Origin: Leucobacter chromiisoli
GTDB taxonomy: Bacteria; Actinomycetota; Actinomycetes; Actinomycetales; Microbacteriaceae
Assembly (NCBI RefSeq): GCF_016522505.1
Contig: NZ_JAEHOH010000011.1
Coordinates: forward strand, 62,001-126,000
Reading direction: 5' to 3'
Length of the DNA stretch: 64,000 bases
Shown here: positions 44,218 to 55,190 of the stretch, piece by piece
Layout: each line of letters begins with the position of its first letter
Numbering within the stretch: position 1 is the first letter of the stretch
Notes under the pieces: model-generated
What the model was told of the DNA's origin: nothing
The model's database searches: none
Seen by the model: only the letters and a program-made list of their open reading frames with translations
Made by a program: the position numbers and the translations under genes

Positions 44218-46215
44218 CTACGAGTCGAACACCCCGCGGTCGTCGAAGCGCAGCCGCAGCGCCTCCGGCCTCGCGCGGCCGGGCTGCTTGCCGCGGGTGC
44301 GCGACGAGGATCCCGCGGCGTCGGCGACGAGGGCGCCTCGGAGGCGTCGTGCGACCTCGGCTCCGTGGCCGTAATCGAAGCGCACGATGGCCCGCACGAG
44401 ACCGGGGGGCGTGCCCGCGCGTCCGCCGGGCGGCAGCGGCGCCGGACCGAGGTGATCGACGCCGGGGAGGCCGTCGAGGGTCGCGAGCGCCCGCTCCACC
44501 TCGACGGGCCCGCCGGTGACGCTCGCCACGCGCACGGACGGCGGATACCGCAGCGCGTGGCGATCCCGCAGCTCGCTCCGCAGCCACTCGTCGGCGCGGC
44601 CCGTCGCGAACGCCCGCACCACCGGCCCGCCCCCGGAGGCGATCACGCAGACGCCGTCGGGAGCCGCGAGGGCCGCGGCGTTCTCCCACCAGCGCAGGCA
44701 GTCCTCGCCGGCGCGCAGCGTCTCGATCCCGAGCAGCCGCTCGACGTCGAGCAGCACGACCGTCCGGTACCCGCCGGCCGCGAGCGGCTCGGCGCCCCGG
44801 GTCGCGACCACGAGGGCGGGGCGGGCGTCGACGCGCTCACGAGGGTGCTCGCCGTCGCTGAGCAGCACCCGCGTCCCGGCGAACTGGCGCTCGAACTGCT
44901 CGGCCGTGCGCTCCGATCCCGTGCCCCGCTGCTCCAGATGACGGCCGCCGCAGGTGGGGCACCGCCAATCGGTCGCGAACTCGCCGCACCACCGGCAGGC
45001 CCCGCGCGCAGCGGTGCGGAACCCGATCGGGCCCGCGCAGGCGCCGCACCGCGCGAGGTCGCCGCACTCGCCGCAGACGGCCACGGGGGCGTAGCCGGGC
45101 GTCGCGACCTGCACCAGCACCGGTCCGTGCCGCAGGCCCTCGCGGATCGCGCGGGCGGCGAACTCGGGCACTCGACCCGCGAATGCGTCGGGCACGACCG
45201 ACGCGTCGGCGTGCAGCACTCGCGTGCGCCGGGGCGGATTGACCTGCGCCTTGACGTAGCCGAGCATCACGAGGCGCTCGACCTCGGCGCTCCGGGAGTG
45301 CGCGGAGAAGAGGAGCCCGGCGCCCGACTGCTCGGCGCGCACGAGCGCCGCATCCCGCGCGTGGACGTAGGGCGTGAGCGGTTCGGCCAGCACGGGGTCA
45401 CCGTCGTCCCACATCAGGATCGCGCCGAGCCGGTGCGCCGGCGCGTAGACGGCCGAGCGGTTGCCGAGCACGATGCGCGGCACCGGGTCGAGCGCGCGGA
45501 GGAAGCCCGCGTAGCGCTCGGCGTTCGACTGGCGCGAGTCGACACGGACGATGCCCGCGTGGCCGCGGGCGGCGAGGGCGTCGCGCACCTGATCGAGGTC
45601 GCGGTAGTCGGGAACCACGACGATGGCGCTGCGCCCGCCCGCGTGCACGGCGAGTGCGGCCCGCGCGAGCTGCTCGGCCCAGGAGCCGACCCACTCCCCC
45701 GTCTCGAGGCGGATCGGGCCGTGGGAGGCGGTGAGGGCGAGACGCTCCCCCTCGGCCAGCAGCTCGGCGAGCCGGGCCTCCTCCTGCGCAGGCGCGTAGG
45801 GACGGTCGTGGGCCCCGGGGTCGTCGGCGGTGCCCGCCGCGTGCTGCTTCTCGATTCTGACCTGCCGGGTGGGGATCGCGAGTCGGAGGATGTCGCCCGC
45901 GGAGCCCCCCGCACGGTCGGCGACGGCCCGCGCGAGCCGCCAGACCTCCGGCGTGAGCTGGGGCACCGGTGTCACGATGTCGGCGACGGGGGCGAGCTCT
46001 CCCCCGAAATCGCTGTGCTCGGCGAACCCGATGACGTAGCCGAAGCTCTTCCGGTCGCGCGAGCGGAACGGTACGCGCACGCGCTGCCCGACGCGCAGCT
46101 CGCCGGCGAGCTCGCCGGGCACGGCGTAGTCGAAGAGGTGGTCGAGCTGCGGCAGCGCGGAGTCGAGCAGCACCCGGGCGACCGGGCGCCCGTTCGCCGC
46201 CTCCGCCTCGCCCAT
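44218..46215 (-). CDS. priA: PriA-like primosomal protein N', helicase motifs degenerate
   Basis: The 665-residue product (ATG 46215, MGEAEAANGRPVARVLLD) has the PriA 3'BD N-terminus (LFDYAVPGELAGELRVGQRVRVPF), helicase lobes and the zinc-binding insert (CGECGDLARCGACAG, CRWCGEFATDWRCPTCGG). The Walker A GxxGSGKT is absent where expected, and MWDDGDP stands in place of the usual DExH (helicase motif II). This suggests loss of ATP hydrolysis, which I recall for other actinobacterial PriA proteins. It may keep fork or loader binding as a scaffold. Confidence 0.88.
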   Translation of the reverse strand: MGEAEAANGRPVARVLLDSALPQLDHLFDYAVPGELAGELRVGQRVRVPFRSRDRKSFGYVIGFAEHSDFGGELAPVADIVTPVPQLTPEVWRLARAVADRAGGSAGDILRLAIPTRQVRIEKQHAAGTADDPGAHDRPYAPAQEEARLAELLAEGERLALTASHGPIRLETGEWVGSWAEQLARAALAVHAGGRSAIVVVPDYRDLDQVRDALAARGHAGIVRVDSRQSNAERYAGFLRALDPVPRIVLGNRSAVYAPAHRLGAILMWDDGDPVLAEPLTPYVHARDAALVRAEQSGAGLLFSAHSRSAEVERLVMLGYVKAQVNPPRRTRVLHADASVVPDAFAGRVPEFAARAIREGLRHGPVLVQVATPGYAPVAVCGECGDLARCGACAGPIGFRTAARGACRWCGEFATDWRCPTCGGRHLEQRGTGSERTAEQFERQFAGTRVLLSDGEHPRERVDARPALVVATRGAEPLAAGGYRTVVLLDVERLLGIETLRAGEDCLRWWENAAALAAPDGVCVIASGGGPVVRAFATGRADEWLRSELRDRHALRYPPSVRVASVTGGPVEVERALATLDGLPGVDHLGPAPLPPGGRAGTPPGLVRAIVRFDYGHGAEVARRLRGALVADAAGSSSRTRGKQPGRARPEALRLRFDDRGVFDS

Positions 46216-46238
46216 CGTCGTTCCCGAAAGCCGGGGCG

Positions 46239-47429
46239 CTAGGCGCCCGCGGCGGCGCGCAGCTCGGCGACGCGCGGCGTCGCCTCCCAGGTGAACTCCG
46301 GGAGCTCGCGGCCGAAGTGACCGTAGGCGCTCGTCTTCCCGTAGATCGGGCGGAGGAGCTGCAGGTCGCGGATGATCGCGAGCGGCCGCAGGTCGAAGAC
46401 CTCGCGCACCGCGGCCTCGATGCGCTCGCGCGGCACCGTCTCGGTGCCGAAGGTCTCGACGTAGAGGCCCACCGGGTGGGCGCGACCGATCGCGTAGGCC
46501 ACCTGGAGCTCGGCGCGCGTCGCGAGGCCCGCGCGCACGACGTGCTTGGCGACCCAGCGCATGGCGTAGGCGGCCGAGCGGTCCACCTTCGAGGGGTCCT
46601 TGCCGCTGAACGCGCCGCCTCCGTGCCGCGATGCGCCCCCGTAGGTGTCGATGATGATCTTGCGGCCGGTCAGCCCCGCGTCGCCCATCGGCCCCCCGAT
46701 GACGAACGGTCCGGCCGGGTTGATGAAGAGCTCGGCGCCCTCGCTCGACAGCGCCACCCGGTCGAGGACGGGGCGCACCACCTCGCGCTCCACGGCCTCG
46801 CGCAGCGCCGGCTGCGAGATGTCGGCGCTGTGCTGCGTCGAGACGACGACCGCCTCGATCGTGGCGGCCCGCTCGCCGTCGTAGCCGATGGTCACCTGCG
46901 TCTTGCCGTCGGGGCGCAGCTCGGGCAGCAGGCCCGACTTGCGCACCTCGGTGAGGCGCTCGGCGAGCCGATGCGCGATCCAGCTCGGCAGCGGGTGCAG
47001 CTCGGGGGTCTCGTCGGTGGCGAAGCCGAACATGATGCCCTGATCGCCCGCGCCCTGGCGGCTGAGGCTGTCGTCGAGATCGCCGCTGCGCTGCTCGAGC
47101 GAGACGTCGACGCCGCTCGCGATGTCGGGCGACTGCTGCCCGATCGACACCGACACGCCGCACGAGGAGGCATCGAATCCCATCTCCGAGCTCGTGTAGC
47201 CGATCTCGCGGATCGTCTGGCGCACGAGCTGCGGGATCTCGACGTAGCCCGACGTCGAGACCTCTCCGGCGACGTGGACGAGGCCCGTCGTCACGAGCGT
47301 CTCGACCGCAACGCGCGCGCCCGGATCCTGCTCGAGCATCGCGTCGAGGATCGAGTCGGAGATGCGATCGCAGATCTTGTCGGGGTGCCCCTCGGTCACG
47401 GACTCGGAGGTGAACTGACGCAGAGACAC
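46239..47429 (-). CDS. metK: S-adenosylmethionine synthetase
   Basis: MetK makes SAM from methionine and ATP. I chose GTG 47429 ([18 protein letters not shown]) because GAGGAG lies 9 nt upstream. The 396-residue product has [30 protein letters not shown] and [18 protein letters not shown]. An in-frame ATG at 47531 with its own -10-like box could give a longer form; see findings. The gene precedes priA by 23 bp. Confidence 0.97.
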   Translation of the reverse strand: MSLRQFTSESVTEGHPDKICDRISDSILDAMLEQDPGARVAVETLVTTGLVHVAGEVSTSGYVEIPQLVRQTIREIGYTSSEMGFDASSCGVSVSIGQQSPDIASGVDVSLEQRSGDLDDSLSRQGAGDQGIMFGFATDETPELHPLPSWIAHRLAERLTEVRKSGLLPELRPDGKTQVTIGYDGERAATIEAVVVSTQHSADISQPALREAVEREVVRPVLDRVALSSEGAELFINPAGPFVIGGPMGDAGLTGRKIIIDTYGGASRHGGGAFSGKDPSKVDRSAAYAMRWVAKHVVRAGLATRAELQVAYAIGRAHPVGLYVETFGTETVPRERIEAAVREVFDLRPLAIIRDLQLLRPIYGKTSAYGHFGRELPEFTWEATPRVAELRAAAGA

Positions 47430-47592
47430 GGTGCTGCTCCTCGGGATTGCTCGGATGGGGTCGGTGATGGGGGCGCGGGGCGTCCGTCGGGGCCGTGGCC
47501 GCCGGCTGCAGACGAAGACGGCGCCGGACATGCGCGCAGGCTATCCGACGCCGCCGACACAGCCGCGAGGGCTGCGGAAGATGACGTGAAGC

Positions 47593-47612
47593 GCGCGCCG
47601 CGTGCGGCGCGC
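47593..47612 (-). terminator. Hairpin after rpoZ
   Basis: GCGCGCCGC (47593-47601) is complementary to GCGGCGCGC (47604-47612); allowing a 4-nt loop, eight pairs form. It lies 14 bp past the rpoZ stop at 47627. No T-tract follows. Confidence 0.45.
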
Positions 47613-47626
47613 CTCCGGGCGGCGCG

Positions 47627-47881
47627 CTACTCGGCGCGCCGCTTCATCGTGAGCTTGCCCTCGACGATCTCGTGCAGCGCGATCGACAGCGGCTTGTCGT
47701 CGACCGACGAGTCGACCAGCGGGCCGACGTTGTCGAACAGGTTGCCGTCGTGCAGATCCGTGTAGTAGTCGTTGATCTGACGAGCCCGCTGCGCGGCGAA
47801 GGTCACGAGAGCGTACTTCGAATCCACCTTCTCGAGCAGGTCGTCGATGGGCGGGTCGATGATGCCGTTGACATTGGCCAT
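47627..47881 (-). CDS. rpoZ: RNA polymerase omega subunit
   Basis: Omega aids assembly of RNA polymerase. The 84-residue product has [31 protein letters not shown] and [12 protein letters not shown], all family features. The gmk gene often found beside rpoZ is not directly upstream here; an unrecognised gene is. Confidence 0.96.
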   Translation of the reverse strand: MANVNGIIDPPIDDLLEKVDSKYALVTFAAQRARQINDYYTDLHDGNLFDNVGPLVDSSVDDKPLSIALHEIVEGKLTMKRRAE

Positions 47882-47959
47882 GAAAACACTCCTCCGGTTG
47901 ACCGTCCCATCCTAGCCCAGGTTCAGGATCCTCGCTGAGAGGGGCCGGACCGCGCGCCG

Positions 47960-48604
47960 CTACCCGAGCAGGGCGCGCACGACGACGTGGCCGCGGTCGC
48001 TCGAGAGCCGGGTCCAGGTGAGCGATCGGGCGAGCCGCACCGGGGCCGAGTCGAGGAAGCCGAGCGCCTCGGCGGCGAAGGCCGCCGCGGCCGGCACGCC
48101 GGGCGCGATCTCGCTCCCCCAGACCGAGGAGCGGACCCGGTGCACCACGGCCTCGCCGGGATCGGCAGGCAGCAGGTCCGAGACCCGGGCGATCCCCTCC
48201 TCGGCCACCCGTCTCAGCGAAGCCGCGTCGAGGGATCCCTCGGCCCGCCACCCCGAGACCGGCGGCAGCACCCCGGCCCACGCCGCCATCGCCGGCATGT
48301 CGGGCACGTCGAGCTCGGTTCCCGCGATCCCGAGCCGCGCGATGCGGTCGAGCAGCGCCCGTCCCGTCACGGTCGCGTCGGCCGGGGCGGAGGGCTCCTC
48401 GGACAGAGAGTAGGCCCGCATCGCCAGCACCACCGGCACGGCGTCCGTGATGCCCCTCGGGGCCTGCGTGCACCCGTACACCGCGAGCGTGCGGCCCCGC
48501 GTGACCATGCGCACCTCGGGCTGACCGACCCGCTGGAGCCGTTCGAGGAACGTGCGCAGATCGTCGCGGGACGCCGGATCGGCGAGAGACAGCGTTTCGT
48601 TCAT
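47960..48604 (-). CDS. Conserved hypothetical protein
   Basis: The 214-residue product starts MNETLSLADPASRDD (ATG 48604). It is soluble, with no signal peptide or membrane segment. Visible landmarks are LAVYGCTQAPRGITDAVPVVLAMRA and a C-terminal RLARSLTWTRLSSDRGHVVV. I do not recognise a fold. It is divergent from the thioesterase gene at 48670 and lies 78 bp upstream of rpoZ. Confidence 0.75.
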   Translation of the reverse strand: MNETLSLADPASRDDLRTFLERLQRVGQPEVRMVTRGRTLAVYGCTQAPRGITDAVPVVLAMRAYSLSEEPSAPADATVTGRALLDRIARLGIAGTELDVPDMPAMAAWAGVLPPVSGWRAEGSLDAASLRRVAEEGIARVSDLLPADPGEAVVHRVRSSVWGSEIAPGVPAAAAFAAEALGFLDSAPVRLARSLTWTRLSSDRGHVVVRALLG

Positions 48605-48669
48605 CCCCTCCAGCCTAGCTAGGCTGGGACCAGCCCGCTCCGCAGCCGGGCCCGCATGAGGGAGGACAC

Positions 48670-49539
48670 ATGACCGCCACACCGGATCTCGTCGACATGC
48701 TCTCCGTCGTCGACGCCGGCGCCCGCACGAGCGACGACATCCTCACCGGCCGCGGCCTCGCCTCCCCCACGGGGCGCGCGTTCGGCGGGCAGGTGCTCGG
48801 CCAGTCGATCGCGGCCGCCGGCACCACGCTTCCGCCGGGCCGCGAGATCCACTCCATGCACGGCTACTTCCTCCGCCCCGGCGACGGCGAGAAGCGCATG
48901 ACCTTCGAGGTGGCGCGGCTGCACGACGGCCGCTCCTTCTCGACCCGCCGCACCCAGGCCTATCAGGGCGGTGAGGTGCTGATGTCGATGATCGCCTCGT
49001 TCCAGGACCCTGACGAGGGCCTCGACCACCAGGTCGACATCGACCTCTCGGCGGTGCCGTCGCCCGAGAACCTGCCGAGCGTCTGGGAGACGTACGGGCA
49101 CCTGGCGGGGAGCGGACGGGCCTCCTGGGTGCTCAACCGCCCGTTCGACTTCCGGCACGTCGAGTCGGACATCATCCTCGACGTGGCCGAGCGCAGCGAC
49201 CGGCAGCGGGTGTGGATGCGCACCCGCGACTCCATGCCCGACGGGCGCACGCTGCACTGCGCCGCGCTCGCGTTCGCGAGCGACTACCTGCTGCTCGAAC
49301 CGGTGCTGCGCCGGCACGGCATCCCGTGGGCCACGCCCGGCATGCGCGGCGCGAGCCTCGACCACGCGATGTGGTTCCACCGCCCGTTCCGCGTCGACGA
49401 GTGGCTGCTCTACGAGCTCGAGTCGCCAACGGCTCAGGGCGGCCGCGGGCTCGCCACCGGGCGCTTCTACGACCGCGGCGGGGCGCTCGTCGCGAGCGTC
49501 GCCCAGGAGAGCATGATCCGGATCCCCGGCCGCGAGTAG
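48670..49539 (+). CDS. tesB: Acyl-CoA thioesterase II
   Basis: TesB hydrolyses medium- to long-chain acyl-CoA. The 289-residue double-hotdog product has GRAFGGQVLGQSIAAAGTTL, the HSMHGYFLRPGD segment and the second-half ASLDHAMWFHRPF, each in family order. The start is ATG 48670. It is divergent from the hypothetical gene and convergent with a smaller thioesterase. Confidence 0.93.
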   Translation: MTATPDLVDMLSVVDAGARTSDDILTGRGLASPTGRAFGGQVLGQSIAAAGTTLPPGREIHSMHGYFLRPGDGEKRMTFEVARLHDGRSFSTRRTQAYQGGEVLMSMIASFQDPDEGLDHQVDIDLSAVPSPENLPSVWETYGHLAGSGRASWVLNRPFDFRHVESDIILDVAERSDRQRVWMRTRDSMPDGRTLHCAALAFASDYLLLEPVLRRHGIPWATPGMRGASLDHAMWFHRPFRVDEWLLYELESPTAQGGRGLATGRFYDRGGALVASVAQESMIRIPGRE

Positions 49540-49607
49540 CTGGCGGTCGCGGCCGCCCGCGGTCGCGAGACGCGAGCGGGAGACGCGGTCGCGAGATGCC
49601 ACGGGGA

Positions 49608-50075
49608 TCAGCCGCGGCGCATCGGCACCGGCTCGTCGGTCCAGGGCTCGATCGAGGCACGCGCGCCGGGGGTGAGCTTCGTGGGGCGCAGGGTGAGCCC
49701 GTCCACCGTCACGATGGTCGTGATCGCTCGGGCGACGACGCGACGGTCACCCGCCGCCCCGTCGACCACCTCGTAGTGCAGCTCGAGGCTCGAGCCGCCG
49801 AGCTTGCCGACCCACATCTCGATCGTGATCGGCCGCTCACTGTACTCGAGCACCCCGAGGAACTCGATCCGCTGGCTCGCGACCAGCATCTTGAGCCCCT
49901 CCGGGCCCTCTCCGCGGAAGTACCCCTCCATGCCGGTGCGCTCTCTGGCGGCGCCCGTCTGGAAGACTCGCACGCGCGTCTCCTCCAGATACCGCGCGTA
50001 GGCCACGTTGTTGATGTGGCCATACGCGTCCTGGTCGCCCCAGCGCAGTTCCATGTCGACGCGCGCTCGTGCCAT
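49608..50075 (-). CDS. 4HBT-type acyl-CoA thioesterase
   Basis: The 155-residue hotdog product has WGDQDAYGHINNVAYARYLEE, the canonical YbgC-like active-site motif with aspartate and glutamate. The substrate is unknown. It converges with tesB, 68 bp apart, and lies downstream of the ettA terminator. Confidence 0.9.
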   Translation of the reverse strand: MARARVDMELRWGDQDAYGHINNVAYARYLEETRVRVFQTGAARERTGMEGYFRGEGPEGLKMLVASQRIEFLGVLEYSERPITIEMWVGKLGGSSLELHYEVVDGAAGDRRVVARAITTIVTVDGLTLRPTKLTPGARASIEPWTDEPVPMRRG

Positions 50076-50150
50076 TCGCTTCCCTCCCGGTCGATCCTGA
50101 GCGGGTTCGCCGCGGCAGCGTCACCCCGCCCCGTCCCGCATCCTCACCAC

Positions 50151-50212
50151 CGCCGAGAGGCGGGTTCTCGCCCTGGATCCCGTGATCCGGAGCGAGAACC
50201 CGCCTCTCGGCG
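50151..50212 (-). terminator. Strong hairpin after ettA
   Basis: 21-bp arms (50151-50171 and 50192-50212) are perfectly complementary around a 20-nt loop that itself contains a GGATC/GATCC pair. It starts 5 bp after the ettA stop. No T-tract. It isolates ettA from the thioesterase gene on the same strand. Confidence 0.7.
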
Positions 50213-50217
50213 TACCG

Positions 50218-51900
<1,683 letters not shown>

Positions 51901-52097
51901 AATCTCTTCACTTCGGCGCCCGGCGCCGGGAACTCCCTGCTGTCAGAGGATGAACGGTAACCGCCCTCTACCCTACCCGCGGGGCGCCGGCTCCGGGCGA
52001 GGGTCCGCTCAGGATCGGCGATCCAGTGCGAGCTCGGCGCCGAATCCGGGCCGCGCCCCGAACGAGCATCACGGGCCCCTCACCGGGCCGCGGCCCC

Positions 52098-52622
52098 TCA
52101 CCAGTCGATGGGCCTGGTCTCGCCGATCAGGCAGACGTTCTGCTCCGGGCCCACGGCGGGCATCGCCTCCGCGGTGAAGCTCCGGTCCTCGGGAACCAGC
52201 TGACCGATGAGGCAGTCGCTCTCGATCCTCACCGCCACGAAGATGCTGTCGGCCGGCAGCCCCGTCCTCGACTGATCGAAGCTGACCTGCATCGTCGTCC
52301 GGTCGAATCCGGCGGCGGCGACGGCGTCGACGACGGGCTGTCCCTGGATGGCCCCCTCGCCGGCGGCGTACGCGCGGAGCGTCTCCGTGAAGAAGGGCAG
52401 GTTCTCCTCGGCCGACCCTCCCGGCACGAGCTCGGGTGCGACCTCGGGTTCGGCCGGCGTCTCGCGCGGCGGCGTCTCGGGAGTGGGCCCCTCGAGCAGG
52501 AAGCACCCGGCGAGCAGCGGCGCGGCGGCGAGGAGCGCAGCGGCGGCGAGCGCCGCACGGCCTCCCCGAGTCCGTGCCGGCGCGCGGCGGAGCGTCGGGG
52601 CGGAGGGGCTGGGAGACTTCAC
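52098..52622 (-). CDS. Lipoprotein with DUF6993-like domain
   Basis: The 174-residue product has an n-region rich in R, a hydrophobic stretch and the lipobox LLAGC (Cys about 39), so it should be acylated by Lgt and LspA encoded nearby in this genome. The C-terminal part contains FTETLRAYAAGEG, DSIFVAVRIESDCLIGQ and C-terminal cysteine-containing VCLIGETR. I recall this as DUF6993 in Microbacteriaceae; no search was run. The function is unknown. Confidence 0.8.
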   Translation of the reverse strand: MKSPSPSAPTLRRAPARTRGGRAALAAAALLAAAPLLAGCFLLEGPTPETPPRETPAEPEVAPELVPGGSAEENLPFFTETLRAYAAGEGAIQGQPVVDAVAAAGFDRTTMQVSFDQSRTGLPADSIFVAVRIESDCLIGQLVPEDRSFTAEAMPAVGPEQNVCLIGETRPIDW

Positions 52623-52995
52623 GAGCCCAGCTTACGGGCCTCCACCTGTGGTCGCGCTCAAGGCTTCTCCCTGCCATTCGGTCGCCCAGCCGTTCGTTGC
52701 TCAGCCGCCGCGTCTTCCAGCCGTCACGTCCCTCCAGCCGGCACGTCGTCACGTCGTCACGTCGCCCAGCCGCCACGTCCCGCGCCGTGCGTCGCCTCGC
52801 CCAGCCGCCGAGTCGCCCACAGACGGCGTCGCCGCCCGTTCGGGGGCCTTCTCTCCACAGTTGTCCGCTTCCGCCTGCCCGCTCGCGCCGATCCGCCCAT
52901 GCTGGATGCCGAGGGGCCCGGCGCATCGAGGCACGGCGCGTCGGGCGCCCTCGCCAGCGGCGGCCGCCCGGTCGCCCCGAGAGACGGAGGAAGTC
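52623..52995. repeat. Repeat-like noncoding stretch upstream of ssb
   Basis: The 373-bp gap between the lipoprotein gene and ssb contains, from about 52680 to 52825, repeated short blocks of CAGCCG and CACGTC in degenerate array, including three CGTCACGT-type copies in a row. The remainder shows no gene. Confidence 0.5.
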
Positions 52996-53649
52996 ATGAA
53001 TACCCCAGTGAGCATCGTCGGCATCGTCGCCACGGATCCACGGCTCGTGCAGACCGGGAGCAGCATCCCGCTGTGCTCCTTCCGGGTGGCGAGCAGCGAC
53101 CGGCGCTACGACCGCGAGCGTCAGGAGTGGGTGCCCGGGGAGACCAACTGGTTCACCGTGAGCGCCTTCCGCACGCTCGCCGCCCACGCCCACCAGTCCT
53201 TCGCCAAGGGCGACCGGGTGATCGTCAGCGGCAGGCTGCGCGTGCGCCGCTGGGAGGCGAACGAGAAGTCGGGGATCTCCGTGGAGATCGACGCCGATGC
53301 GCTCGGCCACGACCTCCGCTGGGGCGTCTCGCGATTCACCAAGCGGCACGGCTCCGTTGAGGACGACGGTCCCGGTCGTGGCGGCCCCGAAGGAGGCTCC
53401 GGCACGGAGCATCGCGGCGGAGGTGCCGACACGGGGGCGGATGATCGACCGAGCGGCGCCCAGATGAGCGACGGCACGGGCGGCGGCGAGGTGCACGGCG
53501 CTGAGCTGCGCGGGGCCGAGCTGCGCGGGGCCGAGCTGCGCGGGGCCGAGCTGCACGGCGGCAGCACCGAACCGCGCGACGAGGGGCCAGCGCGGCGCGG
53601 TGCCGGCCCGGAGCAGCGCAGCGACGGCTTCCTCCCGGCGGCGGTCTGA
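52996..53649 (+). CDS. ssb: Single-stranded DNA-binding protein paralogue with repeat tail
   Basis: The 217-residue product has an OB fold in the first 115 residues (MNTPVSIVGIVATDPRL, PLCSFRVASS, NWFTVSAF, KGDRVIVSGRLRVRRWE). ATG 52996 has GGAGGAAG upstream. The tail is long and low in complexity, with four LRGAE-type repeats encoded by a 15-bp array at 53503-53562. It ends DGFLPAAV rather than with the acidic DDDIPF-type tip that recruits SSB partners. It may therefore be the accessory SSB paralogue rather than the replication one. Confidence 0.9.
   Translation: MNTPVSIVGIVATDPRLVQTGSSIPLCSFRVASSDRRYDRERQEWVPGETNWFTVSAFRTLAAHAHQSFAKGDRVIVSGRLRVRRWEANEKSGISVEIDADALGHDLRWGVSRFTKRHGSVEDDGPGRGGPEGGSGTEHRGGGADTGADDRPSGAQMSDGTGGGEVHGAELRGAELRGAELRGAELHGGSTEPRDEGPARRGAGPEQRSDGFLPAAV
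53503..53562 (+). repeat. 15-bp tandem repeat within ssb
   Basis: Three identical GAGCTGCGCGGGGCC copies (53503-53547) and one diverged copy (53548-53562) encode the LRGAE repeats in frame, so copy number changes would not shift the frame. Confidence 0.8.
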
Positions 53650-53662
53650 GCAGGGTTCCGCG

Positions 53663-53692
53663 GCTCTACGACTCCGCAGCTCTACGACTCCG
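53663..53692. repeat. Two 14-bp copies of GCTCTACGACTCCG
   Basis: Copies at 53663-53676 and 53679-53692 (16-bp period) lie between ssb and msrA. They form no gene and no obvious promoter. Confidence 0.55.
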
Positions 53693-53719
53693 AGGCTTCG
53701 CGTCTCCGCGACTTCGCGG

Positions 53720-54259
53720 CTACGACAGGTACTCGGCGAAGGAGGCGCGCACCTTGTTCACCTTCGGCACCGCGACGGCGAGGCAGTAGCCCTGGGTCGG
53801 GTTCTTGGCAAAGAAGTCCTGGTGGTACTCCTCCGCCGGGAAGACCTCACCGAGCGGCTCGATCTGCGTGACGATCTCCTCGGGGCGGTCCTCGCTCGTC
53901 CACCAGGCGGCGGCGCGGAGCTTGGCGGCCTCGAAGAGCTGGCGCTGATCCTCATCGACGTAGAACATCGCCGAGCGGTACTGCGTGCCGACGTCGGCGC
54001 CCTGGCGGTTGAGCTGCGTCGGGTCGTGCATCGTGAAGAAGGCGTCGAGCACGATCTCCGGCGGCAGCACGGTCTCGTCGAAGGTGACCGCCACCGCCTC
54101 CGCGTGGCCGGTCGCCCCGGTGCAGACCTGCTCGTAGCTGGGGTTCGGCGTCGCACCCCCCGTGTAGCACGACACGACGCTCTCCACCCCCCGCAGGGCC
54201 CGGTACGCGGCGTCGAGGCACCAGAAGCAGCCGCCCGCGAGCACGAAGGTCGTCGACAT
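53720..54259 (-). CDS. msrA: Peptide methionine sulfoxide reductase A
   Basis: MsrA repairs S-form methionine sulfoxide in proteins. I chose ATG 54259 (MSTTFVLAGGCFWCLDAAY). The 179-residue product has the catalytic cysteine in GGCFWCLD, GYCLAVA and the EVFPAEEYHQDFF segment. It is 2 bp after nadE, so probably co-transcribed, though functionally unrelated. Confidence 0.95.
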   Translation of the reverse strand: MSTTFVLAGGCFWCLDAAYRALRGVESVVSCYTGGATPNPSYEQVCTGATGHAEAVAVTFDETVLPPEIVLDAFFTMHDPTQLNRQGADVGTQYRSAMFYVDEDQRQLFEAAKLRAAAWWTSEDRPEEIVTQIEPLGEVFPAEEYHQDFFAKNPTQGYCLAVAVPKVNKVRASFAEYLS

Positions 54260-54261
54260 CG

Positions 54262-55137
54262 TTATCCCTCTTCCTTCCGGCGGTCCCCGGGATCGTCCTC
54301 GCTCCGTTCCGCGCCCGTCCACCACGTGTCCTCGGGCGTCGCGGGCAGATGACGCTTGTGCGCCGAGGTGAGGTAGCGTCGCTCGAGGTTCGCCGCGGCC
54401 GCCGCAGCGACCTCCTCGCCGCGCAGATACGCGTCGATCTCGGCGTAGCTCACCCCCAGACTCGCTTCGTCGGTCTGCCCGGGGTCGCTGTCGAGCAGGT
54501 CGGCGGTCGGCACCTTCTTCCAGAGGCGCTCCTCGGCGCCGAGGTGGCGCAGCATCGCGGCCCCCTGCCCCTTCGTGAGGCCGGCGAGCGGCAGCACGTC
54601 GGCAGCGCCGTCCCCGAACTTCGTGAAGAAGCCGGTGATGGCCTCGGCGGCGTGATCCGTTCCGATGACGAGCAGGCCGCGATCCCCCGCGATCGTGTAC
54701 TGGGCGATCATCCGCATGCGGGCCTTCACGTTGCCCTTGGTGAAATCGGTGACGGGCGTACCCAGGGCCTCGCCCACCTCCGCGGTGATCGCGTCCACGC
54801 CCGAGGCGATGTTCACGGAGACCTGGGCGTCGGGGCGGATGAAGGACAGGGCGAGTTGAGCGTCGTCCTCGTCGTGCTGCACGGCGTAGGGCAGTCGCAC
54901 CGCCACGAACTCGGCCTCCCGCCCCTCGGCGCGCAGCCGCTCTGCGGCCAGCTGGGCGAGTCTGCCGGCCAGCGTGGAGTCCTGGCCGCCCGAGATGCCG
55001 AGAACGAAGCCGCGGACGCCGGGCGAGGCGCGCACGTAGTCGACGAGGAACCCGACTCGACGCTCGACCTCCGCGGCCGCGTCGACCTCGGGTCTGGCTC
55101 CCAGGTCGCGAATGATCCGTCGTTGCATGTCGCTCAT
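54262..55137 (-). CDS. nadE: NAD+ synthase (ammonia-dependent)
   Basis: NadE amidates deamido-NAD to NAD. The 291-residue product is the short form without an N-terminal glutaminase domain, so it uses free ammonia. It shows the ATP pyrophosphatase P-loop [25 protein letters not shown] and GTDHAAEA, and KVPTADL. The nadD gene for the preceding step is at 5996-6601. Confidence 0.95.
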   Translation of the reverse strand: MSDMQRRIIRDLGARPEVDAAAEVERRVGFLVDYVRASPGVRGFVLGISGGQDSTLAGRLAQLAAERLRAEGREAEFVAVRLPYAVQHDEDDAQLALSFIRPDAQVSVNIASGVDAITAEVGEALGTPVTDFTKGNVKARMRMIAQYTIAGDRGLLVIGTDHAAEAITGFFTKFGDGAADVLPLAGLTKGQGAAMLRHLGAEERLWKKVPTADLLDSDPGQTDEASLGVSYAEIDAYLRGEEVAAAAAANLERRYLTSAHKRHLPATPEDTWWTGAERSEDDPGDRRKEEG

Positions 55138-55190
55138 GGGCCCAGCCTACTCCGCTCGTGTTACGGGGAGACTACTTCGAGGGGCGGGGT

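Noticed and set aside
47430-47626. SAM riboswitch upstream of metK
   Set aside because: I could not fold any known SAM class here, and the stretch is short and GC-rich.
52749-53066. Minus-strand gene overlapping the ssb start
   Set aside because: It covers the degenerate array and the ssb promoter and has no ribosome binding site.
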